NCBI RefSeq assembly: GCF_003234445.2
Contig: NZ_CP126269.1
Coordinates: 2,418,001 to 2,482,000, forward strand
Origin: Curtobacterium sp. MCLR17_036
GTDB lineage: Bacteria > Actinomycetota > Actinomycetes > Actinomycetales > Microbacteriaceae
Length of the DNA: 64,000 bases
Reading direction: 5' to 3'
Shown here: in pieces, positions 26,075 through 35,052 of the stretch
Position numbering within the stretch: position 1 is the stretch's first letter
Layout of the letters: the number at the start of each line of letters is the position of its first letter
Position numbers and translations under genes: made by a program
Notes under the pieces: generated by a model
The model's database searches: none
What the model was told of the DNA's origin: nothing
The model's input: only the letters and a program-made list of their open reading frames with translations

Positions 26075-27718
26075 CTAGGACACGAGCGGGCGCACCGCCT
26101 CGGCGAGGGCGTCGACGAGGCGCGCGGCCTCGGCGGGGGTCTCGGCCACGGTGTCGATGTAGACCTTGACCTTCGGCTCGGTGCCGCTCGGGCGGACGAT
26201 GACCCGCGCGTCGCCGGTCAGGTCGTAGCGCAGGATGTCCGACGGCGGGAAGCCGTCGGCGCCGTCGACGTAGTCCGTGACGCCGAGCACGTCGAGGCCG
26301 CCGAGCGTCGTCGGCGGGGTGGCCCGCAGCGACGCCATGACCTCGCCGATGCGCGACAGGTCGTCCACGCGGGTCGCGACCTGCCCGGAGGCGAAGGCCC
26401 CGAACTCGGCGGCGAACGCGTCGAGCTGGCCGGCGATCGTCGAACCGGCCGCGGCGAGCTCCGACGCCAGCGACAGCAGCGCGAGCGCCGCCGAGATGCC
26501 GTCCTTGTCGCGGACGACCTCCGGGTCGACCAGGTAGCCGAGGGCCTCCTCGTACCCGAACAGCAGCTCGGGCACCCGCGAGACCCACTTGAAGCCCGTC
26601 AGGGTGTCGCGGTACTCCAGGCCGTGTCGCGCGGCGACGCGGGCGAGGGCGGGCGAGGAGACGATCGAGGCCGCGAGCGTGCCACGGACCCCGGCGTCGG
26701 ACGCGCGGGCGGCGGCACGCCAGCCGAGCAGCCAGCCGACCTCGTTGCCGGAGAGCCGGCGGAACGTCGGAGCGCCCGAGTCGGAGACGGCGGGGACCGC
26801 CAGCGCCAGCCGGTCGGCGTCGGGGTCGTTCGCGATCACGAGGTCGGCGCCGACCGCGACACCGCGGGCGATCGCCAGGTCCATCGCGCCGGGCTCCTCG
26901 GGGTTCGGGAACGAGACCGTGGGGAACGCACCGTCCGGCTCGATCTGCTCCGGCACGACCGCCGGCTCGGCGAACCCGGCCGCGGTGAACACCGCGCGGG
27001 CGGTCTGCCACCCGACGCCGTGCATCGCCGTGTAGACGACCGTGGGCTGGTCCTGCGGGTCGAGCGCCGGGGTCGGCACCGTGGCGGCCGTCGCGGCGAC
27101 GTAGGCGTCCACCAGGGCGGCGTCGGCGACCGTGTAGTCGGTCGCCCGCGGCAGGTCCGTGATCGAACCGGCCGCGACGGCGTCGATGGCCGCCGCGATC
27201 TCGCCGTCGACGGGCGGCACGATCTGGGAGCCCTCGTCGTCCTGCCCGAGGTACACCTTGTAGCCGTTGTCCCGCGGCGGGTTGTGGCTCGCGGTGACCA
27301 TCACGCCGGCGCCGACGTCGAGGTGCCGCACCGCGAACGCGACCACCGGGGTGGGCAGGGCCGAGGGCAGCAGCGTGACCTCGAGCCCGAGGCCGCGCAT
27401 CACCTCGGCGGAGTCGCGCGCGAACACGTCCGAGTTGACCCGGCCGTCGTAGCCGATCACGACGCTGCGCGAGCGTCCGCTGTCGATGAGGAACCGCGCC
27501 AGCCCGGCCGCCGCCTGGGTCACGACGACCCGGTTCATCCGCAGCGGCCCGTACCCGAGCTCGGCCCGGAGCCCGGCCGTGCCGAACGCCAGGCGCCCGG
27601 CGAAACGGGCCTCGAGCTCGTCGGTGTCGCCGGCTTCGACGACCCGCTGCAGCTCGTCGCGGGTCTCGTCGTCGGGGTCCTGCTGCAGCCAGGCGCGCGC
27701 GGCGTCGAGGACGCTCAC
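26075..27718 (-). CDS. Phospho-sugar mutase (phosphomannomutase/phosphopentomutase type)
   Basis: 547 residues, as expected for the PgcA/ManB group of alpha-D-phosphohexomutases. TASHNPPRDNGYKVY holds the phosphoserine; NDPDADRLALAV is the metal-binding loop; LTGFKWVSRV and VRPSGTEPKVKVY bind sugar and phosphate. In a nucleoside operon its likely task is to convert ribose- or deoxyribose-1-phosphate to the 5-phosphate, though hexose phosphates are possible. The GTG start overlaps the purine phosphorylase stop by 4 nt (GTGA). Confidence 0.88.
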   Translation of the reverse strand: MSVLDAARAWLQQDPDDETRDELQRVVEAGDTDELEARFAGRLAFGTAGLRAELGYGPLRMNRVVVTQAAAGLARFLIDSGRSRSVVIGYDGRVNSDVFARDSAEVMRGLGLEVTLLPSALPTPVVAFAVRHLDVGAGVMVTASHNPPRDNGYKVYLGQDDEGSQIVPPVDGEIAAAIDAVAAGSITDLPRATDYTVADAALVDAYVAATAATVPTPALDPQDQPTVVYTAMHGVGWQTARAVFTAAGFAEPAVVPEQIEPDGAFPTVSFPNPEEPGAMDLAIARGVAVGADLVIANDPDADRLALAVPAVSDSGAPTFRRLSGNEVGWLLGWRAAARASDAGVRGTLAASIVSSPALARVAARHGLEYRDTLTGFKWVSRVPELLFGYEEALGYLVDPEVVRDKDGISAALALLSLASELAAAGSTIAGQLDAFAAEFGAFASGQVATRVDDLSRIGEVMASLRATPPTTLGGLDVLGVTDYVDGADGFPPSDILRYDLTGDARVIVRPSGTEPKVKVYIDTVAETPAEAARLVDALAEAVRPLVS

Positions 27719-28542
27719 AGGGCGGCCACCACGCGGGCGAGGAGGTCCGCGATCACCGGCTCGGCCTGCTTGCCGGCCTCGAGCACCTCGGTGTGGGACA
27801 GCGGCGTCGTCTGGATGCCGGCGGCGAGGTTCGTGATGAGCGAGAACCCGAGGACCTCCATGCCGGCCTGCCGCGCGGCGATGGCCTCGAGCGCGGTCGA
27901 CATGCCGACGATGTGCCCGCCGATGGTCTTCGCCATCTGCACCTCGGCCGGGGTCTCGTAGTGCGGGCCGCGGAACTGCGTGTAGACGCCCTCGTCCAGC
28001 GAGGGGTCCACGCCGCGGGCGATCGCGCGCAGTCGCGACGAGTACAGGTCGGTGAGGTCGATGAAGGTCGCCCCCTCGAGCGGGCTGTCCGCGGTGAGGT
28101 TGATGTGGTCGCTGATGAGCACGGGCGTGCCGGGCGTCCAGTGCTCCTTGATGCCGCCGGCACCGTTGGTCAGCACCATGACCGAGGCCCCGGTCGCCGC
28201 GGCGGTGCGGACGCTGTGCACGACCCGGCGGACCCCGTGGCCCTCGTAGTAGTGCGTGCGGGCGCCGATGACGAGCGCGTGCCGGCCGTCCGTGAGGCGG
28301 ATCGACCGGATGGTGCCGGAGTGCCCGGGGACCGCCGAGGCGCTGAACCCGGGGACCTGGTCCGCCGGGATCTCGGAGACGGTCTCGCCGATGATGTCGG
28401 CGGCCTTGCCCCAGCCCGACCCGAGGGTCAGGGCGATGTCGTGCCGCTCGATGCCGGACTGTTCGGCGATGACGGCGGCGGCGGCCCGCGCGACCTCGAA
28501 CGGGTCGGCAGCGGGGTCGTTCAGCGGGTTCTCGGTGCTCAT
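27715..28542 (-). CDS. punA: Purine nucleoside phosphorylase
   Basis: 275 residues, the trimeric PNP length. LTLGSGWGKAA (phosphate loop), RTHYYEGHG, MVLTNGAGGIKE, RGPHYETPAEVQM and VLGFSLITNLAAGIQ are the usual PNP motifs. It splits (deoxy)inosine or guanosine with phosphate to base and (deoxy)ribose-1-P. The start at 28542 is fixed by TAGAGT 7 nt upstream (leaderless), so it has its own promoter within the block. Confidence 0.94.
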   Translation of the reverse strand: MSTENPLNDPAADPFEVARAAAAVIAEQSGIERHDIALTLGSGWGKAADIIGETVSEIPADQVPGFSASAVPGHSGTIRSIRLTDGRHALVIGARTHYYEGHGVRRVVHSVRTAAATGASVMVLTNGAGGIKEHWTPGTPVLISDHINLTADSPLEGATFIDLTDLYSSRLRAIARGVDPSLDEGVYTQFRGPHYETPAEVQMAKTIGGHIVGMSTALEAIAARQAGMEVLGFSLITNLAAGIQTTPLSHTEVLEAGKQAEPVIADLLARVVAAL

Positions 28543-28549
28543 GCCCCCA

Positions 28550-28555
28550 ACTCTA
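28550..28555 (-). promoter_or_regulatory. -10 hexamer TAGAGT, leaderless punA
   Basis: TAGAGT with a 7-nt gap to the ATG at 28542. Confidence 0.5.
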
Positions 28556-28594
28556 GAGGCGGAGGACCGCTCCGGTGGCGGCCGCCACACGCGC

Positions 28595-28642
28595 CTCAGT
28601 GCTCGCCTCAGTGCTCACCTCAGTGCTCATCTCAGTGCTCAC
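28595..28642. repeat. 12-bp tandem repeat over the IIB stop codon
   Basis: Four copies of CTCAGTGCTCRY. On the minus strand each copy reads GAG CAC TGA in the IIB frame, so the end of the gene (Glu-His-stop) is repeated four times in frame. Confidence 0.85.
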
Positions 28643-28910
28643 CGAGCGCCCGGTCCACCGCCGCCGTGATCTCGCCCTGGTCGAAGTGGTTCCGGATCAC
28701 GATCACCTCGGCGTAGGTGTCCCCGATCGCCTCGACGAACTCCTGGCTCGTCAGGATCACGTTGGCGTCCGCCGAGGCATCGCGCACCGAGGCGACGTCG
28801 GCCGCAACGACCTCGGCGTGCAGGCCGAGCGCGGTGAGGGCCTTCTCGGCGTTCACCTTGAGGATGCCGCTCGAGCCGATGCCCGCGCCGCAGATGGTCA
28901 CGATCTTCAC
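28632..28910 (-). CDS. PTS IIB component (ascorbate/UlaB-like)
   Basis: 92 residues: MKIVTICGAGIGSSGILKVN with the phospho-acceptor Cys at residue 7, typical of IIB of the ascorbate/galactitol type. It would accept phosphate from IIA and pass it to a sugar bound by IIC. It starts with a 4-nt GTGA overlap with IIA. No IIC gene is present here or anywhere in the window. Confidence 0.86.
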   Translation of the reverse strand: MKIVTICGAGIGSSGILKVNAEKALTALGLHAEVVAADVASVRDASADANVILTSQEFVEAIGDTYAEVIVIRNHFDQGEITAAVDRALGEH

Positions 28911-29353
28911 GCGGACACCCCCATGATGGCGCGGACCTCGTCCGCCGTGGTCGCCGCAGCGATCCGCCCGGTGACGGTCGCGTCGTTGAACAGGTTCGCG
29001 ATCTCGCCGATCGACTCGAGGTGGGTGCCGACCTCGGCGACGGCGAGACCGAGCACGACCCGCACGGGGTCGTTGTGCGGGTGGCCGAAGGCCACCGGCG
29101 TCGCGAGCGTCACGACCGCGAGTCCGTCCCGCACCACGGCGCCACCCGGCCGGGCGTGGGCGAACGCGAGCCCCGGGGAGATCACGATGTACGGACCGTG
29201 CTCCTCGACCATGCCGATCATGGCGTCGGTGTAGTCGTCGGTCGTCGTCCCCGTCGCGACGAGCGCCCCACCGGCGAGACGGAGCGCGTCCCGCCAGGTG
29301 GGCGCGGTCGCACCGAGCACGACGGCGGCGTCCGGCAGCGGTGGCAGTCCCAT
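28907..29353 (-). CDS. PTS IIA component (UlaC/mannitol-type)
   Basis: 148 residues of the PTS EIIA-2 family, with the phosphorylated His at residue 66 in GLAFAHARPGG and the usual ALATPVAFGHPHNDPV region. It would take phosphate from HPr (ptsH at 54190) and pass it to IIB. It sits 4 nt after add, inside the nucleoside catabolism block, so it may serve a pentose, a nucleoside-derived sugar, or regulation. Confidence 0.86.
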   Translation of the reverse strand: MGLPPLPDAAVVLGATAPTWRDALRLAGGALVATGTTTDDYTDAMIGMVEEHGPYIVISPGLAFAHARPGGAVVRDGLAVVTLATPVAFGHPHNDPVRVVLGLAVAEVGTHLESIGEIANLFNDATVTGRIAAATTADEVRAIMGVSA

Positions 29354-29357
29354 CCGA

Positions 29358-30470
29358 CTACGCCTCCGAGTACCCGGCCGTGATGGTGGCGATGATGTCC
29401 TCGCGGTCCTCGAGGGGCAGGAACGAGCCCAGCGCGGCGTTGATCTGGAACGCCGCCAGGTCGTCGAGGTCGTAGCCGAACGTGCCGGCGAGCAGCGCGA
29501 GTTCCTTCGACAGCGACGTCCCGCTCATCAGGCGGTTGTCGGTGTTCACCGTGACCCGGAAGCCGAGCTGGTACAGCACGTCGAAGGGGTGGTCGGCGAG
29601 GTCGTCGCCCCACGCGGCGATCGCCCCGGTCTGCAGGTTGGAGGACGGCGAGACCTCGAGCGGGATCTCGCGGTCGCGGACCCACGAGGCGACCTCGCCC
29701 AGCGAGGCCAGCGTCGAGCCGTCGCCCGCGTCGGACAGGGTGACGTCCTCGAAGATGCGGACACCGTGCCCGAGGCGCAGCGCGCGGCCGTCGACGAGCG
29801 CGGAGCGGATCGACGCGAGCCCGTCGGCCTCGCCCGCGTGCACGGTGACGGGGAAGAGCTCGGAGGCCAGGTGGTCGAAGGCGGCGCGGTGGTTCGAGGC
29901 GGGGAACCCGGCCTCGGCGCCGGCGATGTCGAAGCCGACGACCCCGTGGTCGCGGTGGCGCAGGGCGAGCTCGGCGATCTCGAGCGCCCGGTCGGCGTGG
30001 CGCATCGCGGTGACGAGCTGGCCGACGCGGATGCGCCCACCGGCGGCGTCGACCGCTTCCTCGATGCCGGCCTGGACCGCCTCGACCGTCTCGTCGAGGG
30101 CCAGGCCGCCCTGCAGGTGCTGCTCGGGCGCCCACCGGACCTCGCCGTAGACGACGCCGTCGGCGACGAGGTCCTCGACGAACTCCTTCGCGACGCGGTG
30201 CAGCTGCGGCGCCGTCTGCATGACCGAGGTGGTGACGTCGAAGGTCTTCAGGTACTCGACGAGCGAGCCGGAGTTCGACTGGTCCGCGAACCACTGCCCG
30301 AGCTCGGCCGGGTCGGTGGTCGGCAGCGTCACGCCCGCGGCACCGGCCAGCTCGACGATGGTCGCCGGTCGCAGGCCGCCGTCGAGGTGGTCGTGCAGCG
30401 AGACCTTCGGCAGGTCGTTGATGACCGCCCCGGCGTCGGGCAGGCGGTAGGTCGTGGCGTCGGCGCTCAT
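29358..30470 (-). CDS. add: Adenosine deaminase
   Basis: 370 residues, TIM-barrel amidohydrolase. Metal ligands in VSLHDHLDGGLRP (HxH), FPVTVHAGEADG, and NTDNRLMSGTSL; GHGVRIF is also conserved. It converts adenosine to inosine, feeding punA. Leaderless start with TAGCCT 6 nt upstream, so a new promoter arises between deoA and add. Confidence 0.94.
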   Translation of the reverse strand: MSADATTYRLPDAGAVINDLPKVSLHDHLDGGLRPATIVELAGAAGVTLPTTDPAELGQWFADQSNSGSLVEYLKTFDVTTSVMQTAPQLHRVAKEFVEDLVADGVVYGEVRWAPEQHLQGGLALDETVEAVQAGIEEAVDAAGGRIRVGQLVTAMRHADRALEIAELALRHRDHGVVGFDIAGAEAGFPASNHRAAFDHLASELFPVTVHAGEADGLASIRSALVDGRALRLGHGVRIFEDVTLSDAGDGSTLASLGEVASWVRDREIPLEVSPSSNLQTGAIAAWGDDLADHPFDVLYQLGFRVTVNTDNRLMSGTSLSKELALLAGTFGYDLDDLAAFQINAALGSFLPLEDREDIIATITAGYSEA

Positions 30471-30476
30471 GCGCCC

Positions 30477-30482
30477 AGGCTA
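30477..30482 (-). promoter_or_regulatory. -10 hexamer TAGCCT, leaderless add
   Basis: TAGCCT with a 6-nt gap to the ATG at 30470. Confidence 0.5.
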
Positions 30483-30527
30483 CCGGTGGTCACCGACCCC
30501 GCGCAGGCACCTGTGCACGACGGACGG

Positions 30528-31826
30528 TCAGCCCGCGATCCGCTCCCGCACGATCGGCCCGCGGGCCGCCACGGCGACGTCGGACGAGCCGATCGACCAC
30601 GCGCCCTCGAGCGACTCGAGCGCCCGGTCGAACCGGGCTGGCTCGTCGGTGTGCAGCGTCCAGAGCGGCTGGCCCTCGGTCACGGTGTCGCCCGGCTTGA
30701 CGTGCAGCTCGATGCCGGCGCCGGCCTGCACCGGGTCCTGCGCGCGGGCGCGGCCGGCACCGAGGCGCCAGGCTGCGATCCCGAACGGCAGTGCCTGCTG
30801 CGACGCGAGCACCCCGGACGACGGCGAGGTGACGACGTGCTGCTCGCGTGCGACCGGCAGCGGCGCCGACGCGTCGCCGCCCTGCGCCTCGATCATGCGG
30901 CGCCAGGTGTCCATCGCGCGACCGTCGGCCAGTGCGGCCGCCGGGTCGGCGTCCGGCAGCCCGGCCAGCGTGAGCATCTCGGTCGCCAGTGCCACGGTGA
31001 GCTCCACGACGTCGGCCGGGCCTCCGCCTGCGAGGACCTCCACCGACTCCCGCACCTCGAGCGCGTTCCCGATCGTCAGCCCGAGCGGGACCTCCATGTC
31101 CGTCAGCAGCGCCGAGGTCTTCACGCCTGCGTCGTTCCCGAGGTCGACCATGGTCTGCGCGAGCTCACGCGAAGCGTCGTACGAGGGCATGAACGCCCCC
31201 GACCCGAACTTCACGTCGAGCACGAGCGCACCGGTGCCCTCGGCGATCTTCTTCGACATGATGCTCGACGCGATGAGCGGGATGCACTCGACCGTGCCGG
31301 TGGTGTCGCGGAGCGCGTAGAGCTTCTTGTCGGCGGGCGCCAGGCCGGTACCGGCGGCGCAGATGACCGCGCCGACGTCCTGCAGCACCTGCAGCATGCG
31401 GTCGTTCGAGATCGACGCCTGCCACCCGGGGATCGACTCGAGCTTGTCGAGCGTCCCGCCGGTGTGCCCGAGCCCACGGCCGGACAGCTGCGGCACCGCG
31501 ACCCCGAACGACGCCACGAGGGGCGCGAGCGGCAGGGTGATCTTGTCGCCGACGCCGCCCGTGGAGTGCTTGTCGACCGTCGTCTTGCCGAGCGAGCCGA
31601 AGGACATCCGCTCCCCCGACGCGATCATCGCGAGCGTGAGGTCCTTGATCTCCCGACGCTCCATCCCGTTCAGGAAGATCGCCATCGCCATCGCGGCCAT
31701 CTGCGGGTCCTCGACGTAGCCGCGGGTGTACGCGTCGACGAGCCAGTCCACCTCGGCGGTGCCCAGGGCGCCACCGGAGCGCTTCGTGCGGATGAGGTCG
31801 ACGGTGTCGAACGGCTCGACGGCCAT
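30528..31826 (-). CDS. deoA: Thymidine phosphorylase
   Basis: 432 residues, normal length. KHSTGGVGDKITLPLAPLVASFG is the phosphate/nucleoside signature; SGRGLGHTGGTLDKLESIPG and the C-terminal pyrimidine-phosphorylase domain follow. It splits thymidine or deoxyuridine to base and deoxyribose-1-P. It starts 1 nt after the cdd stop, so the two are co-translated. Confidence 0.95.
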   Translation of the reverse strand: MAVEPFDTVDLIRTKRSGGALGTAEVDWLVDAYTRGYVEDPQMAAMAMAIFLNGMERREIKDLTLAMIASGERMSFGSLGKTTVDKHSTGGVGDKITLPLAPLVASFGVAVPQLSGRGLGHTGGTLDKLESIPGWQASISNDRMLQVLQDVGAVICAAGTGLAPADKKLYALRDTTGTVECIPLIASSIMSKKIAEGTGALVLDVKFGSGAFMPSYDASRELAQTMVDLGNDAGVKTSALLTDMEVPLGLTIGNALEVRESVEVLAGGGPADVVELTVALATEMLTLAGLPDADPAAALADGRAMDTWRRMIEAQGGDASAPLPVAREQHVVTSPSSGVLASQQALPFGIAAWRLGAGRARAQDPVQAGAGIELHVKPGDTVTEGQPLWTLHTDEPARFDRALESLEGAWSIGSSDVAVAARGPIVRERIAG

Positions 31827-31827
31827 G

Positions 31828-32409
31828 TCAGTGCTCCTGCTGGTAGGTGGCGAGGGTGCGCGGCCCGAACGCGTCGGGCAGGACCTCGTCGATGGTGCGG
31901 ATGCCGGAGACCGTCTCGAGGAGCATCCCCTCGGTCGAGTGCTCGAACAGCAACTGCCGGCAGCGGCCGCACGGCATCAGGGTCGCCCCGTCGCCGTCGA
32001 CGCACGTGAACGCTACGAGCTTGCCGCCGCCGGTCATGTGCAGCTGCGACACGAGCGAGCACTCCGCGCAGAGCGTCACCCCGTAGCTCGCGTTCTCGAT
32101 GTTGCACCCGGAGACGATCCGGCCGTCGTCGGTGAGCGCCGCGGCACCCACCGGGAACGACGAGTACGGCGCGTAGGCGCGCCGCATCGCGGCCGTGGCG
32201 GCGTCCCGCAGGGCGCCCCAGTCCACGTCGTCGGTCGGGAGGCCCGGGGCGGCGTCCGCCCCGTCGGCGGTCGGGAGGCCCGGGGCGGCGTCCGCCCCGT
32301 CGGCGGCGGCCCGGCCGCTGGTCGCGCCCAGGGCCGTGGCCGGGTCCGTCCAGGCGGTCGCGTCGGTGGACGCGACCCCGTTCTCGTCCGCAGCGTGCGT
32401 GTCGGTCAT
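31828..32409 (-). CDS. cdd: Cytidine deaminase with a repeated N-terminal extension
   Basis: 193 residues. The last 130 form a tetrameric-type cytidine deaminase: AYAPYSSFPVGAA, SGCNIENASYGVTLCAE and MPCGRCRQLLFEH (Zn Cys residues and catalytic Glu). About 62 extra residues precede it, including a 12-residue unit ADGADAAPGLPT twice, from a 36-bp DNA duplication. AGGAGG precedes the ATG at 32409 at good spacing, so the extension is probably translated. It makes uridine from cytidine, and is fed by the transporter encoded upstream. Confidence 0.9.
   Translation of the reverse strand: MTDTHAADENGVASTDATAWTDPATALGATSGRAAADGADAAPGLPTADGADAAPGLPTDDVDWGALRDAATAAMRRAYAPYSSFPVGAAALTDDGRIVSGCNIENASYGVTLCAECSLVSQLHMTGGGKLVAFTCVDGDGATLMPCGRCRQLLFEHSTEGMLLETVSGIRTIDEVLPDAFGPRTLATYQQEH
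32233..32304. repeat. 36-bp direct repeat, two copies, in cdd
   Basis: Identical units at 32233-32268 and 32269-32304; each contains GGGAGGCCCGGGGCGG and a short palindrome (CGGGGCGG/CCGCCCCG), reminiscent of a degenerate family-D element. Frame is kept (12 codons each). Confidence 0.8.
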
Positions 32410-32428
32410 GTGCCGTGCCTCCTGGCCG

Positions 32429-33718
32429 TCAGCTCTTGGTGTAGGGCTTGCCGGACGCCGCCGGACCACGGGACTGACCGACCAGGCCGGCCACCGCGAA
32501 GATCGTGACGACGTAGGGCAGCATGAGCAGGAACTCGCTCGGGACGGGCGAGTCGATGGCACCGAGGGTGTTCTGCAGGTTCGACGCGAAGCCGAACAGC
32601 AGCGCCGCGAGCGTCGCCTTGATCGGGTCCCACCGGCCGAAGATCACGGCCGCCAGGGCGATGTAGCCGGCGCCGGCCGTCATGTCCTTCGTGAACGGTC
32701 CGACCGCGTCGAGGGTGAAGTACGCACCGCCGAGGCCCGCGATCGCGCCGGCGAGCGAGACGTTCCAGAACCGGGTGCTCGTCACGTTGATGCCCACCGT
32801 GTCGGCGGCCTGCGGGTGCTCGCCCACCGCGCGGAGGCGCAGGCCCCAGCGCGTCTTGAACAGCGCGAAGGTGACCGCTGCGACGGCGACGTAGGCCAGG
32901 TAGACGACCACGGTCTGCTCGAAGAGCACCGGACCGATGACCGGGATCTGGTGCAGGACCGGGATCTCGAACCGCGGGAACCGGACGCCGACGTTGAGGG
33001 TCTCCTCGTTCGGCGAGAGCACCTGCGAGTACAGGAAGCCGGTCAGGCCGGAGATGAACGCGTTGATGACGACACCGACGATGACCTGGTCGACGAGGTA
33101 CTTGATGCTGAACGCGGCGAGGATGAACGACACCAGGACGCCGGCGACGAGCGCACCGACGAGGCCGACCCAGGCGGAACCGGTCAGCGAGGCGATGAGT
33201 GCCGACGTGAACGCACCGGCGAGGAACTGGCCCTCGATCGCGATGTTCACGACGCCGACGCGCTCGGAGATGACACCGCCGAGGGCACCGAACACGAGCG
33301 GGACGCTCAGGCCGAGTGCACCGACGAGCAGGCCGGGCAGCGGGATCGTGGCTCCGGCCGCCGCCCACGTCAGGAACCCGACGACGAAGACGATCGCGAA
33401 GACCGACGTGACCCAGAGCGGGACGTGCCGGTACGCGCGGACCTCGACGACGGCGTAGACGGTGGCGATCGCCAGCAGGACGATGACGACGACCCCGGTG
33501 GCGACCGCGGGCAGCGGCACGTTCGGCAGGGCGAAGAAGTCGCCGGCGTTCGCGAGCCGGAAGGTCGTCGTGCCGGGACGGTGCAGCAGCCCGAAGAACA
33601 CGACGGCGAGCAGCGTGAACACGCCGTACCCGATCGGGGTCTTCCAGCTGCGGGTGGTCTCGACCGGGCGGTCGGACAGCGGCGACGCGGGGGTCGCGGT
33701 GGGGCTGAGGGTGCTCAC
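32429..33718 (-). CDS. Nucleoside ABC transporter permease 2 (NupQ/BmpC-like)
   Basis: 429 residues with about ten helices of the branched-chain/BPD_transp_2 fold: ERVGVVNIAIEGQFLAGAF, YLVDQVIVGVVINAF and GAGYIALAAVIFGRWDP are standard for NupQ-type permeases. It forms the channel with the permease encoded just before it, which it overlaps by 4 nt (GTGA). The N-terminal 25 residues are Ser/Thr/Pro-rich. Confidence 0.9.
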   Translation of the reverse strand: MSTLSPTATPASPLSDRPVETTRSWKTPIGYGVFTLLAVVFFGLLHRPGTTTFRLANAGDFFALPNVPLPAVATGVVVIVLLAIATVYAVVEVRAYRHVPLWVTSVFAIVFVVGFLTWAAAGATIPLPGLLVGALGLSVPLVFGALGGVISERVGVVNIAIEGQFLAGAFTSALIASLTGSAWVGLVGALVAGVLVSFILAAFSIKYLVDQVIVGVVINAFISGLTGFLYSQVLSPNEETLNVGVRFPRFEIPVLHQIPVIGPVLFEQTVVVYLAYVAVAAVTFALFKTRWGLRLRAVGEHPQAADTVGINVTSTRFWNVSLAGAIAGLGGAYFTLDAVGPFTKDMTAGAGYIALAAVIFGRWDPIKATLAALLFGFASNLQNTLGAIDSPVPSEFLLMLPYVVTIFAVAGLVGQSRGPAASGKPYTKS

Positions 33719-35052
33719 GCGGCGACCGCCTTCTTGCTGTTCTTGCTGGTCCTCGTGCGCTTGCGGGCACCAGGCTGCGGGATCCGGAAGATCGCGCGGA
33801 CGAGCGGCGGCGCCGCGATGAACAGGACGATGAGGGCCTGGATGACGCCCACGATGTCGATCGGGATGCCGTTGGCGGCCTGCATGGCGTAGCCGCCGTT
33901 CTTCAGGATGCCGAACAGGATCGCGGCCCAGAACACACCCCACGGCTTCGAGCGGCCGAGCAGCGCGACCGTGATCGCGTCGAAGCCGATGCCGGCGTCG
34001 ATGCCCGACGTGAAGCCGGTGGTGACGGCGCCCTGCACCTGGTACGCCCCCGCGATGCCGACGAGGGCACCGGAGATGACGAGGACCCAGATGGTCAGGC
34101 TCGGCACGCTCATGCCGGCGACGCGCGCGGCACGGGGGTTCTCGCCGATGGTGCGGAACCGGAAGCCGAGCGACGACTTGTTGACGAGCCACCACACGAC
34201 GACGACCGCCAGGATCGCCACCACGAAGCCGAGGTCGACGCCGTAGCGCGGGCCGAACAAGGCGGGCAGCAGGGCGCTGTCCTTCGTGGCCGGCGAGATC
34301 GGGTTGGCGCTCCCCGGGGCCTGCAGCAGGCCGGGCGTGCGCAGCAGGTAGCTCACCAGGTAGAGCGCGACGTAGTTGAGCATGATCGTGACGACCACCT
34401 CGTTCGCGCCCGTGCGTGCCTTGAGCACACCGACGATGCCACCCCAGACCGCGCCGCCGACGATGCCGGCGATGATGGTGAGCGGGATGTGGACCGCGGC
34501 GGGCAGGTCGAACGAGAACCCGACCCAGCCGGCGGCAGCGGCGCCCATCAGGATCTGGCCCTGGCCGCCGATGTTGAACAGGCCGGCGCGGAACGACAGC
34601 GCGATCCCGAGCCCGGCGGCGACGAGCGGCACCGCGTAGTCGACCGACCGGGTGAGCGGGGCGATGGCCTGCTGGAACGACGTCGCACCGAAGTTGACGA
34701 CGGACCCCTGGAACAGCGACGCGTACGCGCCGCCGACCGCGGTGCCGACCGCCTGGAGCATGTCCGTCGGTCGGGCGAAGAAGTACCCGGCCGTGGCGCG
34801 GACGTTCTCGTCGGTGAGTGCGATGAGGATGCCGCACGCGACGAGCGCGAGCACGACGGCGAGGACCGTGACGAGCACGGAGCCGTTGAGGATGCTCTGC
34901 AGGGCGGCGTGCCAGCGGTCGGTGCCGGGGGCGCCGTTCCGGCGCTCGGTGTCCTCGGCCGAGTCCGTCATGAGGTGCGGGGTGGACTCGACCTCCTGCA
35001 GGCGGTCGTCGGTGGGTGGCTGCTGCGTGCCGTCGGGCGTGGGGGTGGTCAC
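33715..35052 (-). CDS. Nucleoside ABC transporter permease 1 (NupP/BmpB-like)
   Basis: 445 residues: hydrophilic N-terminus of about 50, then ten helices of the same fold as its partner (LFNIGGQGQILMGAAAAG, GANEVVVTIMLNYVAL, GFDAITVALLGRSKPWG). C-terminus is Lys/Arg-rich. The GTG start overlaps the stop of an 18-codon mini-ORF by 4 nt. With the ATPase and the BMP lipoprotein it completes a nucleoside importer. Confidence 0.9.
   Translation of the reverse strand: MTTPTPDGTQQPPTDDRLQEVESTPHLMTDSAEDTERRNGAPGTDRWHAALQSILNGSVLVTVLAVVLALVACGILIALTDENVRATAGYFFARPTDMLQAVGTAVGGAYASLFQGSVVNFGATSFQQAIAPLTRSVDYAVPLVAAGLGIALSFRAGLFNIGGQGQILMGAAAAGWVGFSFDLPAAVHIPLTIIAGIVGGAVWGGIVGVLKARTGANEVVVTIMLNYVALYLVSYLLRTPGLLQAPGSANPISPATKDSALLPALFGPRYGVDLGFVVAILAVVVVWWLVNKSSLGFRFRTIGENPRAARVAGMSVPSLTIWVLVISGALVGIAGAYQVQGAVTTGFTSGIDAGIGFDAITVALLGRSKPWGVFWAAILFGILKNGGYAMQAANGIPIDIVGVIQALIVLFIAAPPLVRAIFRIPQPGARKRTRTSKNSKKAVAA

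Noticed and set aside
28907..31826. Hidden IIC gene or frameshifted remnant in the nucleoside block
   Set aside because: All space is taken by complete add and deoA genes; no hydrophobic ORF of IIC size was found on either strand.
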